Part shown: positions 55,300 to 64,000 of the stretch, piece after piece
Layout of the letters: each line of letters opens with the position of its first letter
How positions within the stretch are numbered: the first letter of the stretch is position 1
Assembly: GCA_022829145.1 (NCBI GenBank)
Contig: CM040742.1
Span: 17,011,131 to 17,075,130 of the forward strand
Length of the DNA: 64,000 bases
Source of the DNA: Albula goreensis
Taxonomy: Eukaryota > Chordata > Actinopteri > Albuliformes > Albulidae
Direction: 5' to 3'
Program-made: the position numbers and the translations under genes
Notes under the pieces: generated by a model
What the model saw: only the letters and a program-made list of their open reading frames with translations
The model's database searches: none
Told to the model about the DNA's origin: nothing

Positions 55300-55596
55300 G
55301 GTTAGCCATCTCTAAACTGCACTACCAACTCGGGTTAGCCATCTCTAAACTGCACTACCAACTAGAGTTAGCCATCTCTAAACTGCACTACCAACTAGGG
55401 TTAGCCATCTCTAAACTGCACTAACAACTAGGGTTAGTCATCTCTAAACTGCACTAACAACTAGGGTTAGTCATCTCTAAACTGCACTACCAACTAGGGT
55501 TAGCCATCTCTAAACTGCACTAACAACTCGGGTTAGCCATCTCTAAACTGCACTACCAACTAGGGTTAGCCATCTCTAAACTGCACTACCAACTAA
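55300..55596. repeat. 33-bp minisatellite, 9 copies
   Basis: Nine tandem copies of a 33-base unit starting GGTTAGCCATCTCTAAACTG, exactly spaced. Variants are GTCATC for GCCATC, CTAACAAC for CTACCAAC, and CTCGGG, CTAGAG or CTAGGG at the junction. Most later junctions read TAGGGTTAG, which resembles a telomere repeat. Frames are open only until the CTAACAAC variant adds a stop, so it is not coding. Confidence 0.95.
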
Positions 55597-56679
55597 TTAC
55601 TCAAGATGTGCAGCAATCATTTCAGAGCTTCCATTTTAAACCTAAAACAGACTGCCCCTTAGATTCCATCTAAAAATAACTCATCAATATAACAATTAAA
55701 GCCATATGATGAAGCAAGAAAATTAGCTGAACCACTAACCCCAGATTATAAAACTAATTTCCTGAAGTGCTGGTGTGTATGCAAATGTAGCCTACTTTCC
55801 TGTCAATCTACTTATCTTGATTAAATGGTGCAATGCGCTAATGTATTGTAAGCATGTGTCACATCCATCAGTTTAGTATTTTTAATTTAAATAAATAAAT
55901 AGGTAGACAAATAAATAAAGCTGTTTCCTAATGGGGTCAAGGATTGTGCTACATACGACATTAGACCCAAAAACAAAAAATACATCTACAAGCCATGTGC
56001 CAATACACACCTCTGCTATATAATCCTTGACATCAAACACCTTTGAGTACGAATCCAATATCGCCAGGGGTGCCTGACTTGATAGAGTTCCAGCATCGAA
56101 GACTGGCATGGCTGAGACCCAAATCGGGTGGTTTCCAAATGTCCCTAAATGTTAGTGAAGAGGTAGTTGAGATCTGAAACACGGGCAATGAGCCCCTGCC
56201 TGGCAGATCTCCAGAATGACTCTCATGGGACAAGATGTCATTAAGTGATAGGAAGGATAATTACACCAATATAGCTAGGCTATCATGAGGGGAAAAGTGG
56301 TCAATTTGTGTTCAAAATGGCTGAATGCTGCTGAGATCATAGTAGTTACTTTGCTAAATTAGCACCCATTGTTCTGTTGTCTGTCGCTATAAAGCGCATG
56401 TAGGTCAAACCATTTCAAAGGAGTGCACAATTTCTTTCAAACGCATTGGTTAAATATTTGTGGAAAATGCGTCACTTAAAAGATAAAACGAACTGCCAGT
56501 GTAAGCAAATTAAAAACTACAGAGGCCTTATCCAGTTATTTAGTTATTACGTATTTTGCTAACAATTCTGGCATATGATTCTGTCAGTGTCATAAAATTT
56601 CAAGTTCAAACTTCCGATTCAGAACCAGATGAATTAAGATTAAGATTGCCTTTATTAATAAGGGTACGTTCAACATAGG
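55597..56679. other. Intergenic, proximal upstream of ubtd2
   Basis: AT-rich unique sequence. TTAAGATTAAGATTGCCTT at 56637-56655 slightly resembles a reversed LINE tail but is too short to call. No exon recognised. Confidence 0.5.
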
Positions 56680-56930
56680 CTACATCTCTGTATAACGACG
56701 TATCTTTGTAAGACGCAGTCACTAAGCGTTCTTCTCCATCGTCTTCACTCCTCAGTTGCCCCCTCGTGTCTGTCCCGCTTTTGAGAAGCGGTCACCTTGT
56801 GATGATGTGTGCACACCCCGCCTCTTCCCAGCTGATGCTCGCTTTCTGTCAATTTCAATTCTGAGGACGAGTTGAGGGAAGGGGGAAAGGAAAATACCGG
56901 GGTCTGTGAAGTAGCATAGTTACAACATCC

Positions 56931-57000
56931 ATGGGTGGCTGTGTCGGCAGTCACCATGATTCCTCAGGCAGTTTAAACGAAAATTCTGACGGAACTGGAG
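56931..57000 (+). CDS. ubtd2: First coding exon of ubiquitin domain-containing protein 2 (partial gene)
   Basis: The reading frame from the ATG at 56931 gives [12 protein letters not shown] then [11 protein letters not shown] (23 codons) plus one base of codon 24. It stops at GAG|GTAGGA, a good splice donor in phase 1. This matches the N-terminus of vertebrate UBTD2 (DC-UbP) as I know it, including the exon end just before the VALGRNQPLKKEK segment. An in-frame TGA at 56907-56909 fixes the start; G at +4 is favourable. UBTD2 is a cytosolic protein of about 234 residues with an N-terminal ubiquitin-binding region and a C-terminal ubiquitin-like domain, reported to bridge ubiquitin-activating enzyme E1 and USP5. 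Only the tail before those domains is here. Gly2 and Cys4 could be lipidated (inference). The paralogue UBTD1 begins MGNCVG and then diverges, so it is excluded. No later exon was found before 64000. Confidence 0.93.
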
Positions 57001-58408
57001 GTAGGAAAGCCGCTGCTCGCAATATTCTAAGATTTTAGATGTTCCAGGCGTATGCTTTTTGACTGGGCTGTGTGTTTATGTGCATTGCTTTGCCTTGTCC
57101 TCCTCCGTGCCGGATGGAATTCCCTTTATTGCAGACGCTGGGAACATCATCGGCTGCATCCACCGGCGCAATGGCTCCCTCGGGCCTCGTGCTCACTAAA
57201 ACACTAATGAAAATATCCATTCGGGAATATGCCGCGACATTACCGTCGACTCTCTTTTGTTTGTGTTCGAGGAGCCAGACGTTTTGTGACTTTGTGTCGC
57301 AAAGCTAGCTCCGTTATGAATGTGGGTCACTGTTTTGGTTTTTGGGTGAACAACGTGTAACCAAGCTAAGGATCTAAGATAGCTTGTAGAATACAAAAGA
57401 CATTTCATTATATTATATCGGCAACTAGTGAATTGACAGAAACTTTATTGGCATTTTCAATGTTGCGACCGCATTCTGTCTTGTTATTGTTATGGGTAGC
57501 TAACTTGCTATAGCTAAATGTATGGTTTGTAATTGTATTCATATTTGCACAAACAGCGCAGAAATGAAGCTGTCCGGATGACTATAGATCACCGAACTAT
57601 TTAATAAACTAGTCGTTTCCCTATATTGAGAAGTTCCTATTATTACGGACGCGGCGTGCTTATATCCGGTCCAATCGAATTGATATCAGTACAAAGAAAT
57701 TTAGAGTATTACGGAAATGTGAGAGAACATTACATCAAGTCATGCATTGGCGTCCGTGTGGAGTGTTTAAGTGATAACGTGGATTAGTTAACCAAATAGC
57801 ACATTACCGATAAATTAATTGGGTATAGAGCTATACTATCAATGTCCTGCGTTGCGACTTAACTATCCTGCTGTAGCTTAATTCATGCGAAGGAACTCCG
57901 GGCGTCTTCAAAAGGAATAACTGTTTTCTTGCTGCAGGGTTGATACCACCCGTGGAGGCTTCACTTCATATTCTAAGGTGTTCCCGACTTTCAGGTAGCC
58001 TATCTGATGTTTTTGTGTTTGTTTACAACACAGCAGCAATAGTGCCAGCGTTTTGGGAGAGAGGGAGGGGTTTGTAGGTGAAGCACAACGCGTTCTCGAG
58101 ACTGTATCCTTCCTTGGAGAATTCTGTATTTTTATTTATTTTTTAAATTATTTTTGATGAGATGTCCTTATCTTTCCACTACCAGGGCAGATATGCCCGG
58201 CAGCAAGTACAGTTCGCCTACTTATAGCCTCGGGATAAAGCGTAGTGTTACACTGGCAATGTAATGAATGAGACGCCAGAAAAGCTTCCGTGCTTCTCTT
58301 ACAGTAAGACGTATTAGCCACGCAGGACTGCGGTGAGGTCCGCACAACTCAGAGTGAAATGGGACTCCGTCTTATTCTTCTTCTTTTTCATCCTTTCCTT
58401 CCTTCCCT

Positions 58409-58446
58409 CCTTGGTTCTGTGCCTTCCCTTTCACACAGAACCAAGG
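58409..58446. repeat. Perfect hairpin, 13-bp stem, 12-nt loop
   Basis: CCTTGGTTCTGTG at 58409-58421 pairs exactly with CACAGAACCAAGG at 58434-58446. It lies in ubtd2 intron 1, after a CTTCC-rich pyrimidine stretch (58381-58410). Confidence 0.65.
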
Positions 58447-58893
58447 CACAGATGCAGCTCGCTCAGTGTTAATTATATTGAATCACAAGCGTTGTCAGTC
58501 AATGCTGTAGTCAGGTCAACTGAAAGCCAGCCTCTATAAGTACCATGAGATGAACACCAAAAGTGCGTGGGGGGTAACAACACTGAGGAGGAGACATGTT
58601 TGGCCGTGCCAGTTTAACAGTAAATGAAGTATCATTACGGATGGGATAGGTAGTAGATAATAGCCAATAATTTGCCAAAATTCAGGTTTGAACGTGACAT
58701 ACTTTTCTAGCTGTACTGACTGAAACCTTCGCCACTCCAGGCACCACTGGCCAATAGCATGTCACCCTGCAAGAGCCGCAGCCCCAGGCAGCGTTTACAT
58801 GGTCAGGATTTAGCTCTAGAATTTGGTGTGCATCACTGGATCATAGACAAGTGCTTTAGTTGGATATGTCACTGGAGAGGGTTTCTGAGTTCC

Positions 58894-58907
58894 CTAACCA
58901 TGGCAAC
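58894..58907. promoter_or_regulatory. RFX X-box-like motif
   Basis: CTAACCATGGCAAC is one base from the X-box palindrome pattern GTNRCC-N2-RGYAAC. It lies in ubtd2 intron 1, 1.9 kb from exon 1. Weaker relatives are at 1678 and 63879. Confidence 0.35.
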
Positions 58908-61150
58908 TCCTTTGTGGGGGGATGGGGTGCACTGGGTCTGACTATACAGTAGAGAGAGAAAATGAGGAAGTGTCAGCACCAGAATGAATTCAACTTTCTA
59001 TCAGATTCGTTTTAAAAGATCACACTTGCCTAGTCATGGCTACACATCTACCCTACAACCACTAATGGTTGTATCTTACTGCATTTTAGTTTTATTTACA
59101 ATGTTTCAGATTTCAATCAGGTTGAATGATCTTTTTTTATAAATTCAAGACCAATTAAAATGTATCTATGTCCTGTTTCTAGACTGTAATAAAACAGCAG
59201 TTCTTCAGCTACAGGCATATTAATGAATTCAGGTTTGTATTATGAGTTTTTTTTTTCACATTGCGTATCTGACTTGAGAGCAGTTCTCCTGAAGTAGCCT
59301 ATTGCAGAGGATTAGCATTTCAATGAATCTGATGTACAAATATTCTGTAGCTCCTAAAACCAGATGCTTGAATAATATGAAGCCTGGAGTTTTTTTTCTC
59401 CCAGTACACTCTGTGTGAAACTGTGGGTCTGTGTAAGCAGTGACTCACTCTAAAAAGATCTGCGTTCAGTTACAGTACACTCTCAGGCTGGCTAATTAAT
59501 GGTCTAAATTAATTGTCTGTTATTTTACTCAGTGTTCTGTTGTGAATGTTTGCTAAAAATAATGAAGCACCTCTTTAATTAACCATCATTTTGAATGCTA
59601 TTTAAAGAATTGATTGCCATATCTGATGGTCAAATTAATATTGGGTGTGGGGAAGGGGGGATGTTGCAAGTCTGGTCCCATCTGTAGTGTGTGCCAGCAA
59701 CATTCGTTTTCCCAGTAAAACGGTTCTCCTGTTTCGACACAGACCATAATGTTGCTTAAATCATCTTTCTCACATGAAGCCAAGAGCCAGATGCACGCAT
59801 CAGAGCTAGACTCCTTTGTGCCACGCAGCCGAATGTCCGCAAAAGGAATGGACATCTGCACTGCACGCAACCACTCCCACCCACCCCTGACACCCCACTT
59901 CCTGTCTGCCTAACACTGCCCCATGGGCAGGCACAGGGGCGGTAGAGGCAGGAGTGCGGGCCTGGCTTTGATTCTGAAAGAGGGCGCGGGTGTGTTTGGA
60001 GGAAGAGGTCGGGCCATGGAGAGAACGACTTCAATGCCTGTCAAGTAAAGCTTTTGTTTCTTCAGCTTTAGACGTCTCAAGGCAAAATCCCCTCCAGAAA
60101 TTCCTTGAATAACTTGGCAAGTAGCATTGTGAAGACAGGGCTGTACACTTACTTTAGCAGTGATAGAACTGGTGATAGCAAGTTCACACATTTGTAATGT
60201 AATACAACAGGTAGCACACCTAAGGGTATAACTGTTAATTTTTTCACACCATATATATTATTGTATATATCTGTTACTGCGGTTCTTTCAGAAAACTAGT
60301 GATGAGTGATGGTAGAGCTAATTGGCTGTCATTTTCTTGGGTCCATAAGCAGGAGCACATTCAGTACATTTGAGCAGATGTGGCTGACTAATCAAATCAT
60401 TACTGGGTAATATGGATGATTCACAATTAATCTGGAAACTAATTATAAGTTAAATGCATTTTGAATCATTCAAGCTAAGTAGCTAGAAGAATAAATTGAT
60501 TTCTGTCCATAGCTGGTAAGCTGGACATTTAGTCAATAGCTTGGTTATATGTACTTTAATTACTTCATTTGATTGGCTTACCAGATAATTCTCCTGTCAA
60601 GTAAGTGAAGGGATTTGGGGAAAGTGCTAGCTAGCAACATGGCTTCCCCACACAAGGGCTGCCACTCCATTAATCCAGTCAAAAACATTGTTGGAGATCA
60701 GTCATGATTCAGTTGGCCTGGAACATGGCATTCAGTAACATGGAATGGTAGTCAGTGATGTGAGCGAGTCAGTAGCATTTGAGAGGTATGTCCCCCTTAT
60801 ATCTTACTGGTAGAGTTTTAACAGTGATGCTACACTCTTCTCCAAAAGTGAACAGGTCAGATAAGACAGGAAATGTGGTACTCTACTGATTATATGTTTA
60901 TGGAAAGTGCATTTAATATAATAAAAAAGCCATTTGTTGACCTGCTCCACTCACCATGCTTCTGCTTACCGCTGAGAGACAGAAAAGCTGGTATGGGCAT
61001 GGAAGCAACCGGCTGAGTCACGGCTTCTGTAAAGTGGCCCCCATCTCTGTACTTTTGTAACTAATGCACAGGCACCATACACAAAGAAAAGGATCGTGGG
61101 GTATCACACAGTTTCAGAGCTTCAGGCTTGGCTGCAAGTGAGAATTCAGG

Positions 61151-61345
61151 CGTATTATATTACGTTTCAATTTGTTTGCCTATGCTTTAATCCAAAGGGA
61201 CAGTTGTTTAGACTAACTAAGGACCAATCCTCCCAAGGGACAATGTGTGGTTAAGGGCCTTGCGCTAATTTTATTGAGGCAACACTGGAGGTTCAACTAC
61301 CAACCTTCCAGTGATGCATCTATGCCCCATCTTAGCTAGCCCTTT
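61151..61345 (-). mobile_element. tRNA-derived SINE copy, reverse strand, in ubtd2 intron 1
   Basis: Read on the minus strand: a B-box-like GTTGAACCTCC (61287-61297), then CAGTGTTGCCTCAATAAAAT, CAAGGCCCTTAACCACACA, TTGGGAGGATTGGTCCTTAG and CAACTGTCCCTTTGGATTAA. This is the same block order as the copies at 31082 and 34112, and the best preserved in the CAAGGCCCTTAAC part. Confidence 0.7.
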
Positions 61346-61898
61346 CTTGATATTTGATGATGGGGACATCTTTTAATTTGGTTGCAAGTAAAAGCTGATA
61401 TCTGAACAGTTTGGTCTAGAGGAAAGGTTTAGCAGCCTCTTCTGAGCTCAGCATATCCACAAATGGGTGATGGAGACAAGTGAGAGAAACAAAAACTTGA
61501 GCATGAAGATACTTTACTAAAGAAGCAGCTCGAGTTAGCACACTGTCAAATTTCCATGCATTTTTTTATTTGTAAAGTGAAGTGTTCAGATTCTAATTTT
61601 CCTCCTGAGAGCTCTGGCAGGAAAATAAATGCATAATCATAATGCATTCTAATGGAGATATTGACCTCTAAAATGTCTTCCTCTTGATGCATTGCTCTAT
61701 AAAGGACAGGCTGAATGCACACTAACTTATATAAGCAAACCACAAGCACCTAGAGAAGTCTAAGTTTACATATGCTTGAAGTACTATTTTTTGTAATTCT
61801 ATTTGAATATAATAGTATTTTTTTCATGATGACATTAGCATGAATGAAATCAGTTGGTCACACTGTGTGGCATGGCTATACGGACCTCATTCTGTTTG

Positions 61899-61917
61899 TT
61901 TTTTTTTTTTTTTTTTT
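61899..61917. repeat. T19 homopolymer
   Basis: Nineteen T followed by CC. Could be the remnant of a reverse-strand retroposon tail; no body is recognised. Confidence 0.85.
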
Positions 61918-62456
61918 CCTAACCCCAACCCATGGCATTGTTAATTTTTTCTTCAGGGGCACACTTGAGAGGCATCTAGTTGGGCGACATTGAGCCCTGG
62001 CCATTCCTGTTGGATTTGCAGCTCCGTGCACATCTGCTAAGGCCACCTTAGTTCCATTTCACTGATCCCTCTGAACATTTGTGGCAGTGCCTCCTAATTC
62101 ATTTTGTTCTTTTCATTGCCCCCTTCAGAAACAGCTCTAAGATTGTGGTAACAGAACCGCTTTGCAACCAGGCAGAACCGTTCCCTGACATTTCACTTTG
62201 CAGTCTGCGAGTTCAGCGTTTGTGCGTCCAGGATCTCCCCCACTTCCACACGGTACGGTGTGGATAGCATAATTACAGTAGCCAGTTCAGAAGTGACTCC
62301 CAGCACTGCTGAGGAACACTACAAAAAATAAGTCTTTGGGTTTTATCAAATTAATTTCAGAAAACAATGTTTGTTTGTTTGTTTTTTTTCCATTTTTAAG
62401 TTGCATTTTTTTGGACGGCGTAGAGAGTACTGGTAGGAGCAGACTTGTGGAGGTGT

Positions 62457-62483
62457 GGGTGGGGGTGGGGGGGGGGTGGGTGG
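62457..62483 (+). repeat. G-quadruplex motif in ubtd2 intron 1
   Basis: G runs of 3, 5, 10 and 3 are separated by single T. On the transcribed RNA this would also be G-rich. Confidence 0.65.
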
Positions 62484-64000
62484 CCTGGCTGCAGAACACA
62501 GGCCCTGACACCGAGGCCGCAGCACATCTGCCTCTGTGCTCCACAGCAGACGGGGCCCTCAATTATTTACCAAGATATGAAAGTTCACTGAATTCCTGCC
62601 TCCTGAATCACAGAGGGCTGTGTTTCACTTCAGAGGAACGTTTAAAGAATGCTGTGGGGAGTCTCCTTATTTGTGTCTTTTTCTGTTTCGGTTTCTTTTG
62701 TGACTTGCCAACCCCATGATCTCTTTGGGGTTTCTCCCCCCCTCCATAATATTTAAATTGGTCTATGACAAGGAGATTTGTTTTAGAAGTGTGTTAAATC
62801 CCTCATGTGATGAAGTTATGGCTTGTAGTTTATATGTCTTAGTTATATTGTGAACTGTAGTGGATTGCATTTTTTTAGATTTATCACACTTTTGCAATGC
62901 ACAGTTGCCATACTCGAGCGAATGTACAGTAGCCAGTGACCAGTGAAGTTAGATCAGTGCAACCTTTTGGGATAATGATCACATTAGCGGAGTTTAACCA
63001 AGATAATTATGATTTGCTTCAGTTTATCAACAAAATAACTAGCTAGCAAGCTAAAAAACAAGATTGTTGAAAAACAAATATAAATTTCTTCTGTTGACTG
63101 CCAGACAGCAAGCACTCTGCTGTCAGTTCTATAAACCGTTATCCTGTGTGATGCTCAGACTCCATCCTAACTTCAAAGTGTGTCTCAAATTTGTTACTTT
63201 TCGAGATGCCTTTTCCATTAGTACAGTGCCTGAGGAGGAAACTACCTTGAAGAATGCTGAAAGAAGACAGTTGCCCTCCAACTGAGTCTCAGCCAATGAC
63301 AGAAACACACAAACCTGCACATCACATTCATTTTCACTCACTAAGCTGTGAATAAATATGTCCTGCAGCATGTATGTTTTCCATCCCAGGCCCTGTGTAT
63401 GAAATGTTGTAAGACAGAAAAATTGAGCTCTATTTTCCAACCCCTTACATGGTATCCCCCCCACAGCAGCATTCGGGTAGTGATGGGGGTGTGAGGCTTC
63501 CCTGAACCGAAAGTGGGAGGAGCTATCATAGTATCAGCAGCTCAGTGATCTGGAGCAGTGACCACATGGGCTGTACAGAGAAAACTTTTTTTTCATTGGT
63601 TTAAACAAGTGAATGATTGACAGCTGAGGGTAGTTCCACCCTAATTCATATGACTCATTTGAAACCTCATATCAGCCATCACTAAATTTGGTCAGATAAA
63701 AGCAACTACTTTTCCATCCAAGTATGGAAAATTATCACTCTTTATAGTTATTAGTAGTAATACTGGTGTGTGCTGGAAAATGGAGAGAAGTGGCAGGGGG
63801 AGGGTGGAGCATCCGCTGGATCCTGTGCGTCTGAGGTTTGGCGTAAAGGCTTTTCTCTGCTTATGGAGGGCTTCTGTGGTAACCATGGCACCACAGATCC
63901 ACCCTCCCCACGCCATCGTCTCTCTGATGCTGAGGTCACCCAATTATGTGCGCGGTCGGCTAGGAGCCGCTTTATTCTGTGGGTGGCAAGCAGCTCCACG

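Larger units (their letters stand above)
56680..58500 (+). promoter_or_regulatory. ubtd2: CpG-rich promoter and 5' region of ubtd2
   Basis: CpG is scarce through most of the window, but between 56690 and 57330 I count by eye about 40 CpGs in 640 bases, near the number expected without depletion. CpGs stay frequent to about 58500. This is the pattern of an unmethylated promoter. The ubtd2 start codon sits inside it. No TATA box is evident. A GC-box-like CCCCGCCTC at 56816-56824 reads as an Sp1/KLF site on the minus strand. The start site is not determinable but probably lies between about 56700 and 56900, since 56814-56930 is GC-rich and holds no upstream ATG in frame. The 5' UTR therefore seems to be in the same exon as the start codon. 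A G/C-rich stretch at 56755-56770 weakly resembles a CTCF site. Confidence 0.8.
57001..64000 (+). other. ubtd2: Intron 1 of ubtd2 (runs past the window end)
   Basis: It begins with the GTAGGA donor after ubtd2 exon 1. I looked for the conserved exon 2 block (LKKEKPKWKSDYPMTDGQ) and did not see it, so the intron is at least 7 kb here. Apart from the CpG-rich first 1.5 kb, it holds a reverse-strand SINE (61151-61345), a T19 tract, a G-quadruplex motif (62457-62483), a small hairpin (58409-58446), an RFX-like site (58894), and two local CpG-richer patches near 59640-60050 and 63780-64000. No other coding exon is supported. Confidence 0.85.

Noticed and set aside
56637..56655. Reversed LINE tail near the ubtd2 promoter
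   Set aside because: Only about 19 bases resemble a tail; too short to support.
56745..56957. 70-codon minus-strand frame with a fair start context inside the CpG region
   Set aside because: It is antisense to ubtd2 exon 1 and has no recognised family; CpG-rich DNA has few stops.
57171..57308. Plus-strand frame starting MAPSGLVLTKTLMK after TTCCCTTTATTGCAG
   Set aside because: Acceptor-like but does not match UBTD2 exon 2 or any family I know, and lies only 130 bases after the exon 1 donor.
62079..62267. Frame after a good acceptor (TTGCCCCCTTCAG) reading NSSKIVVTEPLCNQAEPF
   Set aside because: Not UBTD2 exon 2 and not recognised; ends in a stop without a donor. Probably chance.

Overview
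This window looks like nuclear DNA of a ray-finned (teleost) fish. It is AT-rich and CpG-depleted, is littered with microsatellites and minisatellites, and carries degraded tRNA-derived SINEs and short LINE tails of types common in teleost genomes. No bacterial operon, phage, CRISPR array, rRNA or intact tRNA gene is visible. I cannot name the species.

The one gene I can identify is on the + strand near the right end. At 56931-57000 there is a start codon followed by 23 codons reading [12 protein letters not shown], then [11 protein letters not shown], ending at a GAG|GTAGGA splice donor. This is the first coding exon of ubtd2 (ubiquitin domain-containing protein 2). It lies in a 1.8-kb stretch (about 56680-58500) that keeps its CpGs, as expected of an unmethylated promoter. 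Everything from 57001 to the end of the window is intron 1 of that gene; exon 2, with its conserved KWKSDYPMTDGQ block, was not found and should lie beyond 64000.

Positions 1 to about 56680 form a gene-poor region upstream of ubtd2. The long open frames there are by-products of tandem repeats: a GTGNT pentamer array (3075-3440), a 54-bp minisatellite (21463-22486) and CA/GT tracts. Other contents are a degenerate 55-bp tandem repeat (31858-32080), a 33-bp minisatellite (55300-55596), SINE copies (15795, 31082, 34112, and 61151 in the intron), SINE or LINE tails, a pair of short inverted-terminus elements (45918, 46660), a perfect 27-bp-arm palindrome (4071-4134) and a microRNA-like hairpin (36354-36418). 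Several unique blocks may be conserved regulatory DNA, but this cannot be decided without alignment. From memory, the human gene next to UBTD2's 5' end is SH3PXD2B, also tens of kb away; a long intergenic interval here would fit that order.

No convincing new biological system was found. The points most worth checking are the two long hairpins, the 54-bp minisatellite that stays open on both strands, a strong CTCF-like site at 51246, and two unrecognised exon-like or coding-like stretches (48579-48678 on +, 52428-52767 on -).
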